Positions 35,662-45,112 of a stretch of 64,000 nt of DNA are shown piece by piece; the stretch's first letter is position 1, and each line of letters starts with the position of its first letter. Under the pieces are notes generated by a model. That model saw nothing but the letters and a program-made list of their open reading frames with translations, was not told the origin of the DNA and ran no database searches. This DNA comes from Castellaniella sp047971665 (GTDB lineage Bacteria > Pseudomonadota > Gammaproteobacteria > Burkholderiales > Burkholderiaceae_B): the NCBI RefSeq assembly GCF_047971665.1, contig NZ_JBKEAA010000018.1, forward strand, positions 62,001 through 126,000. The letters run 5' to 3'. Made by a program: the position numbers and the translations under genes.

Positions 35662-37023
35662 TCAGGCGCCTGCCGGCAGGAAAGCGCCGATGGCCGGCAT
35701 GTCGGCCAGGTGCCAGACCCGGTCGATCAGGGCATCGATGTCTCGCGCGGACACCGCATCCTGGTATCGGCCGAGCCGCCGGACCTTGTCCTCGATCTCG
35801 GCGCGGCTCAGGGTGTTGTCCGGGTCGCCCTTCGGGGTATCCACCCGGCCCTCGAGGGTCTGACCCTGGCGCGTGGTGACGGTGACCCTGCCGATCCAGC
35901 GCGCGGGATAGGCTGTGTCGACCTCGGCGTCCAACCGCATTGCGACGCGCGGCAGGAAGGCGCGGATATCCGGATCGGACAGGGCGGCGTCGAATTCCTG
36001 CAGGCCAGCCCGCCGGTGCTTGGCGATCAGTCCGAGCACGGTGCCCATGGAGAATTTCGACTGATGCACCGTCGCGGGTTCGAGCACCGGGCCCAGCACG
36101 TCGATGGCTCCCTGATGGACGTGTGTCGTCACGGACTGGATGTCGTCGATCGACAGGCCGTGCTGCTGGACGACCGCGAGCAGGGCATCGGCGGCCGGGT
36201 GCGTGTGGCGACAGGAGGCATGATATTTGAAAGAAGTCTCCAGCAGGGCCCAGCGTGTGCCCAGGCCATCCGTCAGCCGGGCGGGGTCGGCATCGCGCGA
36301 CATGCCGGCTGCCATTCCCTGGGGACCTTCGAGAATGCGGGCGGCGCCCGTGAATCCGTCGCGAGCCAGCCAGGCGGCCATCAGTCCGTTGGCGGCCGCC
36401 TGGGCCGTGTGCAGCTGTTTCGAGTCGGCGCCGTCGCGCAGGAATTCCCACAGGCCGGCGGCCTGCGTGCCGGCCGATCCCAGCGCGTGCCGCATGCGCT
36501 GGGCATCCAGGCCCAGCAGCTTGCCGGTGGCCATGGCGGCCGCCAGGGTGCCGGCCGTGCCTGTCGTATGAAAGACCGTGTAGTGCGACCGCCCCAGGAA
36601 TTCGCCGATGCGGATCCCGGCCTCATAGCCGGCGACCATGGCCGTCAGCAGCGCCTTGCCGGACGCGCCGAGGGTCTGGGCCGTGGCAATCGCGGGCGGG
36701 ACGACCACGGCGCCCGGATGGAAGACGGAACCATTGTGCACATCGTCCTGTTCCACCATGTGCGCGGCCGCCGCGTTGCTCAGGGCGGCAAATACCGGAC
36801 TGGTTCCCTGGCGCAGGACCATGTTCTCGGCGGGGCCGCCAGCGGGGCCCATGGTCCGCGCATAGCGCGCCAGGGACTGGACCGCCCGGCCGCTGGCGCC
36901 GGCCATGATCGATCCCAGGCAGTCCAGCAGCAGGTCTTCAGCACGGCGCAGGACGGGCGCGGGAATGTCGTCGTATTGCAGGTCCGCCACGAATCTGGAC
37001 AGGAGGTCGCTGGGGTGGGTCAT
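35662..37023 (-). CDS. MmgE/PrpD family protein
   Basis: 453 residues. Family blocks include LLDCLGSIMAGA near the start, SNAAAAHMVEQDDVHNGSVFHPGAVVVPPAIATA, GYEAGIRIGEFLG, YTVFHTTGTAGTLAAAMATGKLLGLD and FKYHASCRHTHPAADALL. The family includes 2-methylcitrate dehydratase and cis-aconitate decarboxylase, so the reaction is probably hydration, dehydration or decarboxylation of a tricarboxylate-like acid. The start at 37023 has AGGAA upstream; the frame to 37089 lies in the promoter region. It is divergent from a LysR regulator that fronts acyl-CoA dehydrogenase, CoA-transferase and hydratase genes. Confidence 0.88.
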   Translation of the reverse strand: MTHPSDLLSRFVADLQYDDIPAPVLRRAEDLLLDCLGSIMAGASGRAVQSLARYARTMGPAGGPAENMVLRQGTSPVFAALSNAAAAHMVEQDDVHNGSVFHPGAVVVPPAIATAQTLGASGKALLTAMVAGYEAGIRIGEFLGRSHYTVFHTTGTAGTLAAAMATGKLLGLDAQRMRHALGSAGTQAAGLWEFLRDGADSKQLHTAQAAANGLMAAWLARDGFTGAARILEGPQGMAAGMSRDADPARLTDGLGTRWALLETSFKYHASCRHTHPAADALLAVVQQHGLSIDDIQSVTTHVHQGAIDVLGPVLEPATVHQSKFSMGTVLGLIAKHRRAGLQEFDAALSDPDIRAFLPRVAMRLDAEVDTAYPARWIGRVTVTTRQGQTLEGRVDTPKGDPDNTLSRAEIEDKVRRLGRYQDAVSARDIDALIDRVWHLADMPAIGAFLPAGA

Positions 37024-37169
37024 GATGTTCCTGATCAAAGCTGGCCAAGCCGCTGAGCCTGGCGTCGGAGAGGGTCGGGTCGTGAGCATTACTGTGCTTG
37101 ATCGGTACGGGGTTTGCCTATTATTGTTTGCTTAAGACGGACTTTATAAATGCAAAGGATGACCGTGCC

Positions 37170-38117
37170 ATGGCGTTGCGCTTTGACCTGACCGACATGC
37201 AGTTGATGGTGAATGTGGCCGGCGCCATGAGCCTGACCAAGGGGGCCGAACGCACTTTCCTGTCCGTGCCGGCGGCCAGCAACCGGGTCAAGAGCCTCGA
37301 AGAGCACCTGGGCACCGAATTGCTGTATCGCGGCAGCCAGGGGGTCACCCTGACGCCTTCGGGCGAGGTGTTCGTCCGCCATGCCCGCACGGTGCTGCGG
37401 CAGCTCGAACATCTGCGGGGCGACATGCAGGAATATGCGCAGGGGGTCAAGGGCCGTGTCCGGGTGTATGCCAACACGACGGCCATGAACGAGTTCATCC
37501 CGGCGCTGCTGGGCCGTTATCTGGTGTCGCATCCCGACGTCAATGTCGAACTGCGGGAGCGGCTCAGCTACCAGGTGGTGCACGCGGTCGCTGAGGGCGT
37601 GGCCGACATCGGCATCACCGCCCAGGGCAGCGGTGGCGTCGGAGTGCGCTATCTGCCGTACCGCACCGACCGTCTGGTGCTGGTGACGTGCGAGGATCAC
37701 CCGCTGACCCGGATGGCCTCGAGCGGATTCGAAGAGGCGCTCGAATACGATCTCATCAGCCTGTTCGAATCCAGCGCCATTCATTCGTTTCTGCTCAAGG
37801 CCGCCGAGGATCTGGGGCGTGTGCTGCGCTTCCGGATCGAGGTGGGCAATTTCGAGGCGGCCTGCCGCCTGATCGCGGCAAAGGTCGGTATCGGCGTGAT
37901 CCCCGCGTCGGCGGCCTATCGCTATGCGCGCGGCATTCCCATCCGCATCGTGCCGCTCGAGGACGACTGGTCCCTGAGGGATCTGCACATCTGCGTGCGC
38001 GACTCGGAGGCGCTGCCCGCCTTTGCCCGTGAGCTGGTCGATCTGCTGGTGGCCGATGCGGCCGCAGCCGAGGATCCCACGGCCCGAGGGGCAGGAGACG
38101 CCGGCGCGCCGGCTTGA
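37170..38117 (+). CDS. LysR-family transcriptional regulator of the organic-acid cluster
   Basis: 315 residues. The N-terminal HTH is LTDMQLMVNVAGAMSLTKGAERTFLSVPAASNRVKSLEEHLGTELLYRGSQGVTLTPSG, followed by a LysR substrate domain (GRVRVYANTTAMNEFIP, VADIGITAQGSGG, IAAKVGIGVIPASAA). The ATG at 37170 has AAGGAT upstream. It is divergent from the MmgE/PrpD gene and is followed by the acyl-CoA dehydrogenase gene, so it probably controls both directions. The inducer is likely an organic acid or its CoA ester. Confidence 0.92.
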   Translation: MALRFDLTDMQLMVNVAGAMSLTKGAERTFLSVPAASNRVKSLEEHLGTELLYRGSQGVTLTPSGEVFVRHARTVLRQLEHLRGDMQEYAQGVKGRVRVYANTTAMNEFIPALLGRYLVSHPDVNVELRERLSYQVVHAVAEGVADIGITAQGSGGVGVRYLPYRTDRLVLVTCEDHPLTRMASSGFEEALEYDLISLFESSAIHSFLLKAAEDLGRVLRFRIEVGNFEAACRLIAAKVGIGVIPASAAYRYARGIPIRIVPLEDDWSLRDLHICVRDSEALPAFARELVDLLVADAAAAEDPTARGAGDAGAPA

Positions 38118-38240
38118 GGCGTCCGCTGCAAAACGCGCTGTTTGGCAAAACAAAATTGTCAGCGGCCGCCCGCTCCTTCATGCTGAATGCTCCTGTCCGG
38201 GCGCTGTTCCGGACCGCACTTTTGGAGCCGAAGACCGCGC

Positions 38241-39401
38241 ATGAACGAGACCACTGCCCGATACCAGGACATTCGAGACGCCATCCGGGGCTTGTGCGCG
38301 CAATTCGGCGATGCGTATTTCCGGCGAGTGGACGAACAGCGCGGCTATCCGGCGGAATTCGTCGACGCACTGACCCGGGCCGGCTGGCTGTCGGCACTGA
38401 TTCCCGAGGCCTATGGCGGCTCCGGCCTGGGGCTGACCGAGGCTTCCGTGATCATGGAGGAGATCAACCGGGCGGGCGGCAATTCGGGCGCCTGCCACGG
38501 CCAGATGTACAACATGGGCACGGTGCTGCGGCATGGTTCCGAGGCCCAGAAGAACGCCTGGTTGCCAGGGATCGCCAGCGGGGAATTGCGGCTGCAGTCC
38601 ATGGCGGTGACTGAACCGACGACCGGCACGGACACCACCCGGATCAAGACCGCGGCCGTGAAAAAAGACGGACGTTATGTGGTCAATGGTCAGAAGGTCT
38701 GGATTTCCCGTATCCAGCACTCCGACCTGATGGTGCTGCTGGCGCGCACTACGCCCCTGGATCAGGTGCGCAAGAAATCCGAGGGCATGTCGATCTTCAT
38801 GGTGGATCTGCGCCACGCCATCGGCAACGGCCTGACGGTGCGCCCGATCCTGAACATGGTCAATCACGAGACCAACGAGCTGTTTTTCGAGAATCTGGAA
38901 ATCCCCGAGGAAAACCTGATTGGCGAGGAAGGCAAGGGATTCAAGTACATCCTGGACGGCCTGAATGCCGAACGGACCCTGATCGCCGCCGAATGCATCG
39001 GCGATGGCTATTGGTTCGTGGACCGCGCTTGCCGATACGTTGGCGACCGGGTCGTGTTCGACCGTCCGATCGGCCAGAACCAGGGCGTGCAGTTTCCCAT
39101 CGCCCGGGCCTACGTCAACGTCGAGGCCGCGAGTCTGATGCGCTACCAGGCCTGTGCGCTGTTCGATCAGCGCCAGGACTGCGGCGCGCAGGCGAACATG
39201 GCCAAGCTGCTGGCGGCCGACGCCTCCTGGGAGGCGGCCAATGCCTGCCTGCAGGCGTATGGCGGGTTCGGGTTCGCGTGCGAATACGATATCGAGCGCA
39301 AGTTCCGGGAAACACGCCTGTATCAGGTGGCCCCCATTTCGACCAATCTGATTTTGTCGTATGTCGGCCAGCATGTGCTGGGCATGCCGCGTTCGTTCTG
39401 A
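38241..39401 (+). CDS. Acyl-CoA dehydrogenase
   Basis: 386 residues of the flavin acyl-CoA dehydrogenase family. Landmarks are LIPEAYGGSGLGLTEASVIMEEINRAGG, the FAD-contact block MAVTEPTTGTDTTRIKT, VNGQKVWISRIQHSD and the C-terminal LQAYGGFGFACEYDIERKFRETRLYQVAPIS, with Glu at a position used as base in several subfamilies. It oxidises a CoA thioester at the alpha-beta bond. The start MNETTARY at 38241 is chosen. It opens a three-gene set with CaiB transferase and MaoC-like hydratase, so its substrate is probably the CoA ester made by the transferase. Confidence 0.92.
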   Translation: MNETTARYQDIRDAIRGLCAQFGDAYFRRVDEQRGYPAEFVDALTRAGWLSALIPEAYGGSGLGLTEASVIMEEINRAGGNSGACHGQMYNMGTVLRHGSEAQKNAWLPGIASGELRLQSMAVTEPTTGTDTTRIKTAAVKKDGRYVVNGQKVWISRIQHSDLMVLLARTTPLDQVRKKSEGMSIFMVDLRHAIGNGLTVRPILNMVNHETNELFFENLEIPEENLIGEEGKGFKYILDGLNAERTLIAAECIGDGYWFVDRACRYVGDRVVFDRPIGQNQGVQFPIARAYVNVEAASLMRYQACALFDQRQDCGAQANMAKLLAADASWEAANACLQAYGGFGFACEYDIERKFRETRLYQVAPISTNLILSYVGQHVLGMPRSF

Positions 39402-39412
39402 GGGGGACCGTC

Positions 39413-40639
39413 ATGCTGCCGCTTCAAGGCATCACCGTCATCACGCTGGAACACGCCATCGCTGCGCCGTTCTGCACCCGCCAGCTGGCGGATCTGGGCG
39501 CGCGCGTCATCAAGATCGAAAGGCCGGGGAGCGGTGATTTCGCGCGCGACTATGACGAGCGCGTGCGCGGCCTGTCGTCTCATTTCGTCTGGGTGAACCG
39601 GTCCAAGGAAAGCCTGGCGCTGGATATCAAGGCGTTCGCTTCCGCCGAAGTCATGGACCGGCTGCTGGAAAAGGCGGACGTGCTGGTGCAGAATCTGGCG
39701 CCGGGCGCCGCCGCCCGCCTGGGCTTGTCCTACGAGGCGCTGTGCGGGCGTTATCCAGGACTGATCGTCTGTGATATTTCCGGCTATGGCAACGATGGCC
39801 CCTATCGGGACAAGAAGGCCTACGATCTGCTGATCCAGAGCGAGTCCGGCTTCCTGTCGGTGACGGGTTCGGACGACGAGCCGGCCAAGGCGGGCTGTTC
39901 GATCGCCGACATCGCGGCCGGCATGTATGCCTATACGAACATCCTGGCGGCGCTGATCGAGCGCGGCCGCACGGGCCAGGGCCAGCACATCGATGTCTCC
40001 ATGCTCGAGAGCATGACCGAGTGGATGTCCTTTCCGCTGTACTACAGTTTTGAGGGCGCTGCGCCGCCGCCCCGTGCCGGCGCCTCGCATGCTTCCATCT
40101 ATCCCTATGGGCCTTTTACTGCCGGTGACGGCAGGACTGTGATCCTGGGGCTGCAAAACGAGCGCGAATGGCAGGTGTTCTGCGAGCGGGTGCTGGAGCA
40201 GCCGGCACTGGCGGCCGATCCGCGTTTCTCGACCAACTCGCGCCGGTCGCAGGCGCGGGCCGAGCTGCGTGCGCTGATTCATGAGGTCTTTGCCGCGCTG
40301 ACTGCAGAAGAGGTCGTGGCCCGTCTGGATGCCGCCCGGATCGCCAATGCGCGGATGAACAGCATGGCCGATTTGTGGGCTCATCCGCAGTTGCGCGCAC
40401 GCCACCGCTGGGTCGACATCCAGAGCCCCGCGGGGCGGTTACCCGCGCTGCTGCCGCCCGGCAGGGCGAGCGCGGCCCAGGCCGCCATGGGAGATGTGCC
40501 GGCGTTGGGCGAGCACACGCAAGCCATTTTGGTGGAACTCGGCCTGGCCGGCGGAGGATCTGTGCCGGCCGGACCCGATGGTGTCGATCAGGCGGACGGA
40601 GGGGGTCAGGCCGATGGAGAGGATCATGACCGTGCATGA
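39413..40639 (+). CDS. CaiB/BaiF family CoA-transferase
   Basis: 408 residues, class III CoA-transferase. Typical stretches are LEHAIAAPFCTRQLADLGARVIKIERPGSGDFARDYD, NRSKESLALDIK, LVQNLAPGAAARLGL, CDISGYGNDGPYRDKKAYDLLIQSESGFLSVTG (the Asp here is the usual acyl acceptor) and the C-terminal MADLWAHPQLRARHRW. It moves CoA between an acyl-CoA such as succinyl-CoA and a carboxylic acid. It follows the dehydrogenase gene by 11 bases, and its end overlaps the hydratase gene. Itaconate CoA-transferase belongs to this family, which motivates the pathway idea for this cluster. Confidence 0.92.
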   Translation: MLPLQGITVITLEHAIAAPFCTRQLADLGARVIKIERPGSGDFARDYDERVRGLSSHFVWVNRSKESLALDIKAFASAEVMDRLLEKADVLVQNLAPGAAARLGLSYEALCGRYPGLIVCDISGYGNDGPYRDKKAYDLLIQSESGFLSVTGSDDEPAKAGCSIADIAAGMYAYTNILAALIERGRTGQGQHIDVSMLESMTEWMSFPLYYSFEGAAPPPRAGASHASIYPYGPFTAGDGRTVILGLQNEREWQVFCERVLEQPALAADPRFSTNSRRSQARAELRALIHEVFAALTAEEVVARLDAARIANARMNSMADLWAHPQLRARHRWVDIQSPAGRLPALLPPGRASAAQAAMGDVPALGEHTQAILVELGLAGGGSVPAGPDGVDQADGGGQADGEDHDRA

Positions 40640-41456
40640 TCCTGCGGCCTGGATCGGCCGTACCGAGACCTGTCTCGATGCGCTGGACGCCGGCCATGCC
40701 GGGCGGGTGGCCTTGAGCCTGGGCGCCGGGATCGGACAGCCTTTCGAATACCTGCCCCCGCTGTGGCATTGGGCCTTTTTTATCGAAGGCCAGCCCTATT
40801 CCCGGCTGGGTGAGGATGGGCATCCCCGGCGGGGCGGGTTCCTGCCGCCGGCGGCGGACCGGAACCGCATGTGGGCGGGCGGCCGGCTGGAATTTCATCG
40901 TCCGTTGCGGATCGGACAACCGGCGCAGCGGCGCTCCCGGATCGCGGCGGTCAAAGAGAAAACCGGCCGCACGGGAAGCCTGTTGTTCGTGACGGTCGAG
41001 CATCATTATTTCCAGCACGAGGCATTGTGTCTCGCCGAGGAGCAGGACATTGTCTACCGTGAGCCTTCGCCCCCCGTCCTGACAGGGACGCAGCCGGCGC
41101 CCGCCGCGCAATGGTCGGAGACCGTGACGCCTGGTCCGGTCATGCTGTTCCGCTATTCCGCGGTGACGTTCAATGGTCATCGCATCCATTACGATGCGCC
41201 CTATGCCCGGGACGAGGAAGGCTATCCCGGCCTGGTGGTGCATGGCCCGATGATCGCCACCCTGATGGTGCATGCGTTCCTGCGGGCGCACCCGGGGGCC
41301 CGGGTGCGGTCTCTGGCCTATCGAAGCGTGCGCCCGTTGATCGCGCCCAACTCCTTTCAGGTCTGCGGCTGTCTTCAGTCGGATCGCGAGGCCGATCTGT
41401 GGGCGCAGCAGGAGGGGACGCTGGCGCATCGAGCCAGTCTGTTTTTCGAGAGATGA
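40626..41456 (+). CDS. MaoC-like (FAS1-type) acyl-CoA hydratase, mesaconyl/itaconyl-CoA hydratase-like
   Basis: 276 residues with two hot-dog halves. The first contains PPLWHWAFFIEG and GGFLPPAADRNRMWAGGRLEFHRPLRIG; the second RYSAVTFNGHRIHYDAPYARDEEGYPGLVVHGPMIATLMVHAF, where Asp/His of the hydratase 2 motif lie. This arrangement is that of HTD2-like and mesaconyl-C4-CoA hydratases. ATG 40626 is chosen because AGAGGA precedes it; an ATG four codons upstream is possible. The overlap with the CoA-transferase gene implies coupling, so the pair probably activates and hydrates an unsaturated dicarboxylic acid. Confidence 0.85.
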   Translation: MTVHDPAAWIGRTETCLDALDAGHAGRVALSLGAGIGQPFEYLPPLWHWAFFIEGQPYSRLGEDGHPRRGGFLPPAADRNRMWAGGRLEFHRPLRIGQPAQRRSRIAAVKEKTGRTGSLLFVTVEHHYFQHEALCLAEEQDIVYREPSPPVLTGTQPAPAAQWSETVTPGPVMLFRYSAVTFNGHRIHYDAPYARDEEGYPGLVVHGPMIATLMVHAFLRAHPGARVRSLAYRSVRPLIAPNSFQVCGCLQSDREADLWAQQEGTLAHRASLFFER

Positions 41457-41483
41457 ATCAGGGGCTGGCCGGCGCGCTGGCCA

Positions 41484-44081
41484 TCATGACGACCCGGCGC
41501 GCCTGCTCCGGACGGTGTTCAGCCAGTCCGCGATCGGCATGGGGTGGGCCAGCAGATAGCCCTGCATCGCGTCGCAGCCATGGCGGGCCAGGAAGTCGGC
41601 CTGTGGCTCGTTTTCCACGCCTTCGGCAACGACCCAGAAATCCAGCTGGCTGGCCATGGCCAGGATCAGCCGGGCGATGGCGATGCTGTCGGGATCGTCG
41701 GGCAGGTTCCGGATCAGGCTCTCGTCGATCTTCAGTTCGGAGATCGGCAGGCGCATCAGGCTGGACAGATTGGAATAGCCGGTGCCGAAATCGTCGACGG
41801 AAAAACGGATGCCCAGGTGGTTGAGTTCGCGCATGCGTCGCGCCGTGACCTCCACGTCCTGGATCCAGATGCCTTCGGTGATTTCGAAGATCAGCCGGTT
41901 GCCCGGCGCGCCGGTGCGTTTCAGCAGGTTGCGCACGGTTTCGCCGAATCCGGGGTCCATCAGGACCTTGGGGCTGAGGTTGATCGAAAGCGGATAGATT
42001 TCTCCCAGGCCCTGCAGTTCGAGCAGGGCCTGGCAGGCCACGTCCAGCGACCAGGCGGTCAGGTGGTTGATGAGGCTGGTGGCCTCGGCCAGGGGCACGA
42101 ACAGGGCGGGCGGAATCGGCCCCCGGTCGGGATGCGTCCAGCGCACCAGCAGTTCCATGCCTGTCATCCGGCCATCGCGGGCATACTGAGGCTGGCTGTA
42201 CATGACCAGTTGGCGGGTGTTCAAGGCCATCGTCAGGTCCTTTTCCATCCACAGGCGCTGTTCGAGCTCGGTCTGCAGCGTGAAGTCGTAGAGGACGATC
42301 TGGTTGCCGCCCCGGTGTTTGGCGCGCTGCATGGCCAGATCCGCCTCTTGGATGACATCGCCGACGGTGGTGCTGCCGATCCGCAGCATGACCAGACCGA
42401 TGCTGGCGGTCACGACGCTGGTCTGCCTGCCGAGCGCCATCGGCGTGGAGAACAGGGCGAGCCGGAGTCTTTCGGCAATCCGCAGCGCTTCATGTGTGCC
42501 GGCGCTGGGGTCTGTATCCAGCTGGGTGAGCAGCACCATGAACTCGTCGCCGCTGATGCGTGAGACCCTGTCCCGCTCGGGGGTGTGCGCCCGCAGGCGA
42601 CGGGCCACTTCTCGAAGTATCTGGTCGCCGATGGCATGACCATGGCTGTCGTTGATTTTCTTGAAACCATCGAGATCCAGGACCAGCACCGCGCTGCATC
42701 CCTTTTCGGGCTGCGTGCCGAGCAGCAGCTGTTTGAGCTGGTCCTGCAGCAGGATGCGGTTGGGCAGATCGGTCAGCGGATCGTGGGAGGCGTGGTGGTG
42801 GGCGAGATCCCTGGCCTGGTCGAGAGCGGTGATGTCCGTCCGCAGGGTGCAGAACATGCGTTCCGCGTCGACCCGGGCCGGCAGGGCGGTTTTGAACACA
42901 TGGAACGTGTGGGTCCGCCCTGTCCGGGCAGACACCCGCTGTTCCCGGGTCACGAGGGTTTTGCCGCGCATCAGCGCCGGGAGGTCGGCCTCGGTGATGC
43001 CGTGGGTTTCAATTGAAGGGGATATCCGGCTCAGGTCGGGCGCGGGTCGGGGCGGCGAGACCGGCAGGCCAAAGAAATCACGGTATGGCGAATTGGCGTA
43101 TCGGCCATGCCGGTCGCGGTCCTCGATGCAGATCAGATCGCTGGTGCGATCGAGCACGGTGGCCAGGTGGCGTCCCGCCGTTTGCATGCGCCGTATCCGG
43201 CGGCGTGACTGGCTGTACACGAGTCCGGCGGTGATCAGGGCCAGCAGGGCGGTCAGGGAGGCGGCGATCACAAATTGCGTCCCGTATCGATGCATGACCG
43301 ATTCGACGGAACGGACCCCGGGGCTGTTCCAGCGCGACAGGATGCGGTAATAAATGGATTCCGGATCGGCCTTCCAGGTGCTCAGATAGTGATCGATCAT
43401 TTGCAGCACGTCGGCGTGGCGACCCTTGGGCGCGGCAAAGTAGAGTCCCGATGGCAGGAAGATGATGGGTGTGGCTTCGAGGTGATATTTTTCGGAGGCG
43501 CTGCTGCCGGAAATGAAGTCGGCGGCGACGGCGTCCGCCTGGCCGGCCTGTACCAGCTGAAAGCCTTCGTTGAGCGTATCGGACGGGATGAGCCGGGCCC
43601 GGGCGCCGAGGCTGCGCAGCAACGTCTCCAGGTACCGGTATTGGATCGAACCGGACAGTATGGTCACACGCTGTCCGTTCAGATCCTCGATGGTGCGGAT
43701 ATTGGTGTCCGGGCGGGCGTAGACCTGGGTCCAGGTCTGCAGGACCGGTGTCTGATTGTAGGACAGAAAGGCCATGCGGTCGGGCGTCAGCGCGACGGCG
43801 GGCAGCAGGTCGATTTCGCCCGCCTGCAGCTTGCGCATGCAGTCCGGCCACTCACAGGGTTCGGTCGTCAGGGTCCAGTCTTCCTGGCGCGCGATCTCGG
43901 ACAGGAGATCGCCCATCACGCCGTCGGGCTGGCCGTCGGGCGCGATCGATGTCACAGAACCGAGGTCGCTGATGCCGACCGTCAGTGTCGTGGCCAGGGA
44001 CGGCTGTGGCGAGAGGCTGATCGATCCCAGGAAAAAGGACAGGCAGACACACGCGCGGATCGAATGGAGGGCAGCTTTCAT
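41484..44081 (-). CDS. Periplasmic solute-binding-domain GGDEF-EAL membrane protein
   Basis: 865 residues. A signal peptide precedes a family-3 solute-binding domain (about 30-255, TLTVGISDLGSV through LYFAAPKGRHADVL). A membrane helix (FVIAASLTALLALITAGLVY), a PAS-like segment, GGDEF and EAL domains follow. The GGDEF motif is SGDEF (VSRISGDEFMVLL). The EAL domain has ELL for EAL (GMELLVRW) and keeps INLSP, EITEG, DDFGTGYSNL, KIDESLI and AEGVEN, so both activities could survive. It probably couples a periplasmic ligand, perhaps an amino acid, to cyclic di-GMP. The start 44081 gives the signal peptide and has GGAAA upstream. Confidence 0.9.
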   Translation of the reverse strand: MKAALHSIRACVCLSFFLGSISLSPQPSLATTLTVGISDLGSVTSIAPDGQPDGVMGDLLSEIARQEDWTLTTEPCEWPDCMRKLQAGEIDLLPAVALTPDRMAFLSYNQTPVLQTWTQVYARPDTNIRTIEDLNGQRVTILSGSIQYRYLETLLRSLGARARLIPSDTLNEGFQLVQAGQADAVAADFISGSSASEKYHLEATPIIFLPSGLYFAAPKGRHADVLQMIDHYLSTWKADPESIYYRILSRWNSPGVRSVESVMHRYGTQFVIAASLTALLALITAGLVYSQSRRRIRRMQTAGRHLATVLDRTSDLICIEDRDRHGRYANSPYRDFFGLPVSPPRPAPDLSRISPSIETHGITEADLPALMRGKTLVTREQRVSARTGRTHTFHVFKTALPARVDAERMFCTLRTDITALDQARDLAHHHASHDPLTDLPNRILLQDQLKQLLLGTQPEKGCSAVLVLDLDGFKKINDSHGHAIGDQILREVARRLRAHTPERDRVSRISGDEFMVLLTQLDTDPSAGTHEALRIAERLRLALFSTPMALGRQTSVVTASIGLVMLRIGSTTVGDVIQEADLAMQRAKHRGGNQIVLYDFTLQTELEQRLWMEKDLTMALNTRQLVMYSQPQYARDGRMTGMELLVRWTHPDRGPIPPALFVPLAEATSLINHLTAWSLDVACQALLELQGLGEIYPLSINLSPKVLMDPGFGETVRNLLKRTGAPGNRLIFEITEGIWIQDVEVTARRMRELNHLGIRFSVDDFGTGYSNLSSLMRLPISELKIDESLIRNLPDDPDSIAIARLILAMASQLDFWVVAEGVENEPQADFLARHGCDAMQGYLLAHPMPIADWLNTVRSRRAGSS

Positions 44082-44194
44082 CGGCGTTTCCAGTGGGTCA
44101 GTGCCGATCGGCTTCGTTTCATTATAGGATGGAGCCATGGGGCGGAGAAACGGCGCGCGTGGATCGCGACAGTTGATCCGCGCGGAGATGGCTG

Positions 44195-45112
44195 CTATGA
44201 CTTGTCCGGGATGCCCCAGTCCCTTTCGCCGACATGTTCGTGCAGGTGCTGCATGAATGCCTGCGTGGCGGGCGGCGGGCTGGCGTTCAGCCGGCTGTAG
44301 ATGAAGAACTGGCGGCGAATCACCGGGTCCAGCAGCGGTCGCATGCGCAGGCCGTACAGATCCACCAGCGTCCGGGAATAGGGGAGCCCCGCCGTCACTC
44401 CCAGGCCCGCGCTGACCATGCTCAGCGCGGTGCTCATGAACGTCACTTCATGGCTCGGGTGGATGGCGGAAATGTTGGCCATTCGATACAGGTCCAGGGC
44501 CAGTTGGTCGGTGAACTGACCCTGCAGCGCGATCAAGGGGTAGCGCACCAGATCGGACCAGCAGATGCGTTCCAGCGATTCCAGCGGGTGTCCGGGCGGA
44601 AAGACGGCCATGAACGGCAGGTCGAACAAGGGGTCGGCGGCCAGATCGGTGAGGCCTTCGCGGTGGGGGCCGATGCTGATGTCCACCTCGCCGCGCACCG
44701 CCTGCGTGATGGCGCTTTCCACGGCGCAATCCAGCAGATGGATCTGGATGTCGGGATGTTCCCGGCGGAAGCTGGCGATGACCTCCGGGATCAGGGTGCT
44801 GGCCATCAGTTGTGGCGCGGCAATGCGCACGATGCCGCGCCGCAGGCGCTTGATGTTGTCGATGTTTTCCAGAGCGCTGTCCAGATCCCGCAGGATGTGG
44901 GTGGCGACCGAATGGAATTCCCGTCCGACTTCAGACAGCTGGATGCGCCGGGTGTTGCGATCCACCAGCCGCACGCCCAGTTGCGATTCCAGTTCCTTGA
45001 TCAGGCCGCTGAGGGCGGATTGCGTGATGTGCAGGGATTCGGCCGCCCGGGTAAAGCCCCCGGTGCGGGCCAGCGCGGTGAAGGCACGGAGTTGGCGCAG
45101 CGTGATTTCCAT
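44195..45112 (-). CDS. LysR-family regulator of the TRAP/homogentisate cluster
   Basis: 305 residues. HTH: MEITLRQLRAFTALARTGGFTRAAESLHITQSALSGLIKELESQLGVRLVDRNTRRIQLSEVG. The effector domain includes IVRIAAPQLMASTLIPEVIASFRREHP and VSAGLGVTAGLPYSR. It is divergent from the TRAP transporter genes with about 160 bases between, the classic layout for control of the neighbouring operon. The TRAP, fumarylacetoacetase and isomerase genes read away from it, so an aromatic acid or homogentisate-pathway intermediate is a likely inducer. Confidence 0.9.
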   Translation of the reverse strand: MEITLRQLRAFTALARTGGFTRAAESLHITQSALSGLIKELESQLGVRLVDRNTRRIQLSEVGREFHSVATHILRDLDSALENIDNIKRLRRGIVRIAAPQLMASTLIPEVIASFRREHPDIQIHLLDCAVESAITQAVRGEVDISIGPHREGLTDLAADPLFDLPFMAVFPPGHPLESLERICWSDLVRYPLIALQGQFTDQLALDLYRMANISAIHPSHEVTFMSTALSMVSAGLGVTAGLPYSRTLVDLYGLRMRPLLDPVIRRQFFIYSRLNASPPPATQAFMQHLHEHVGERDWGIPDKS

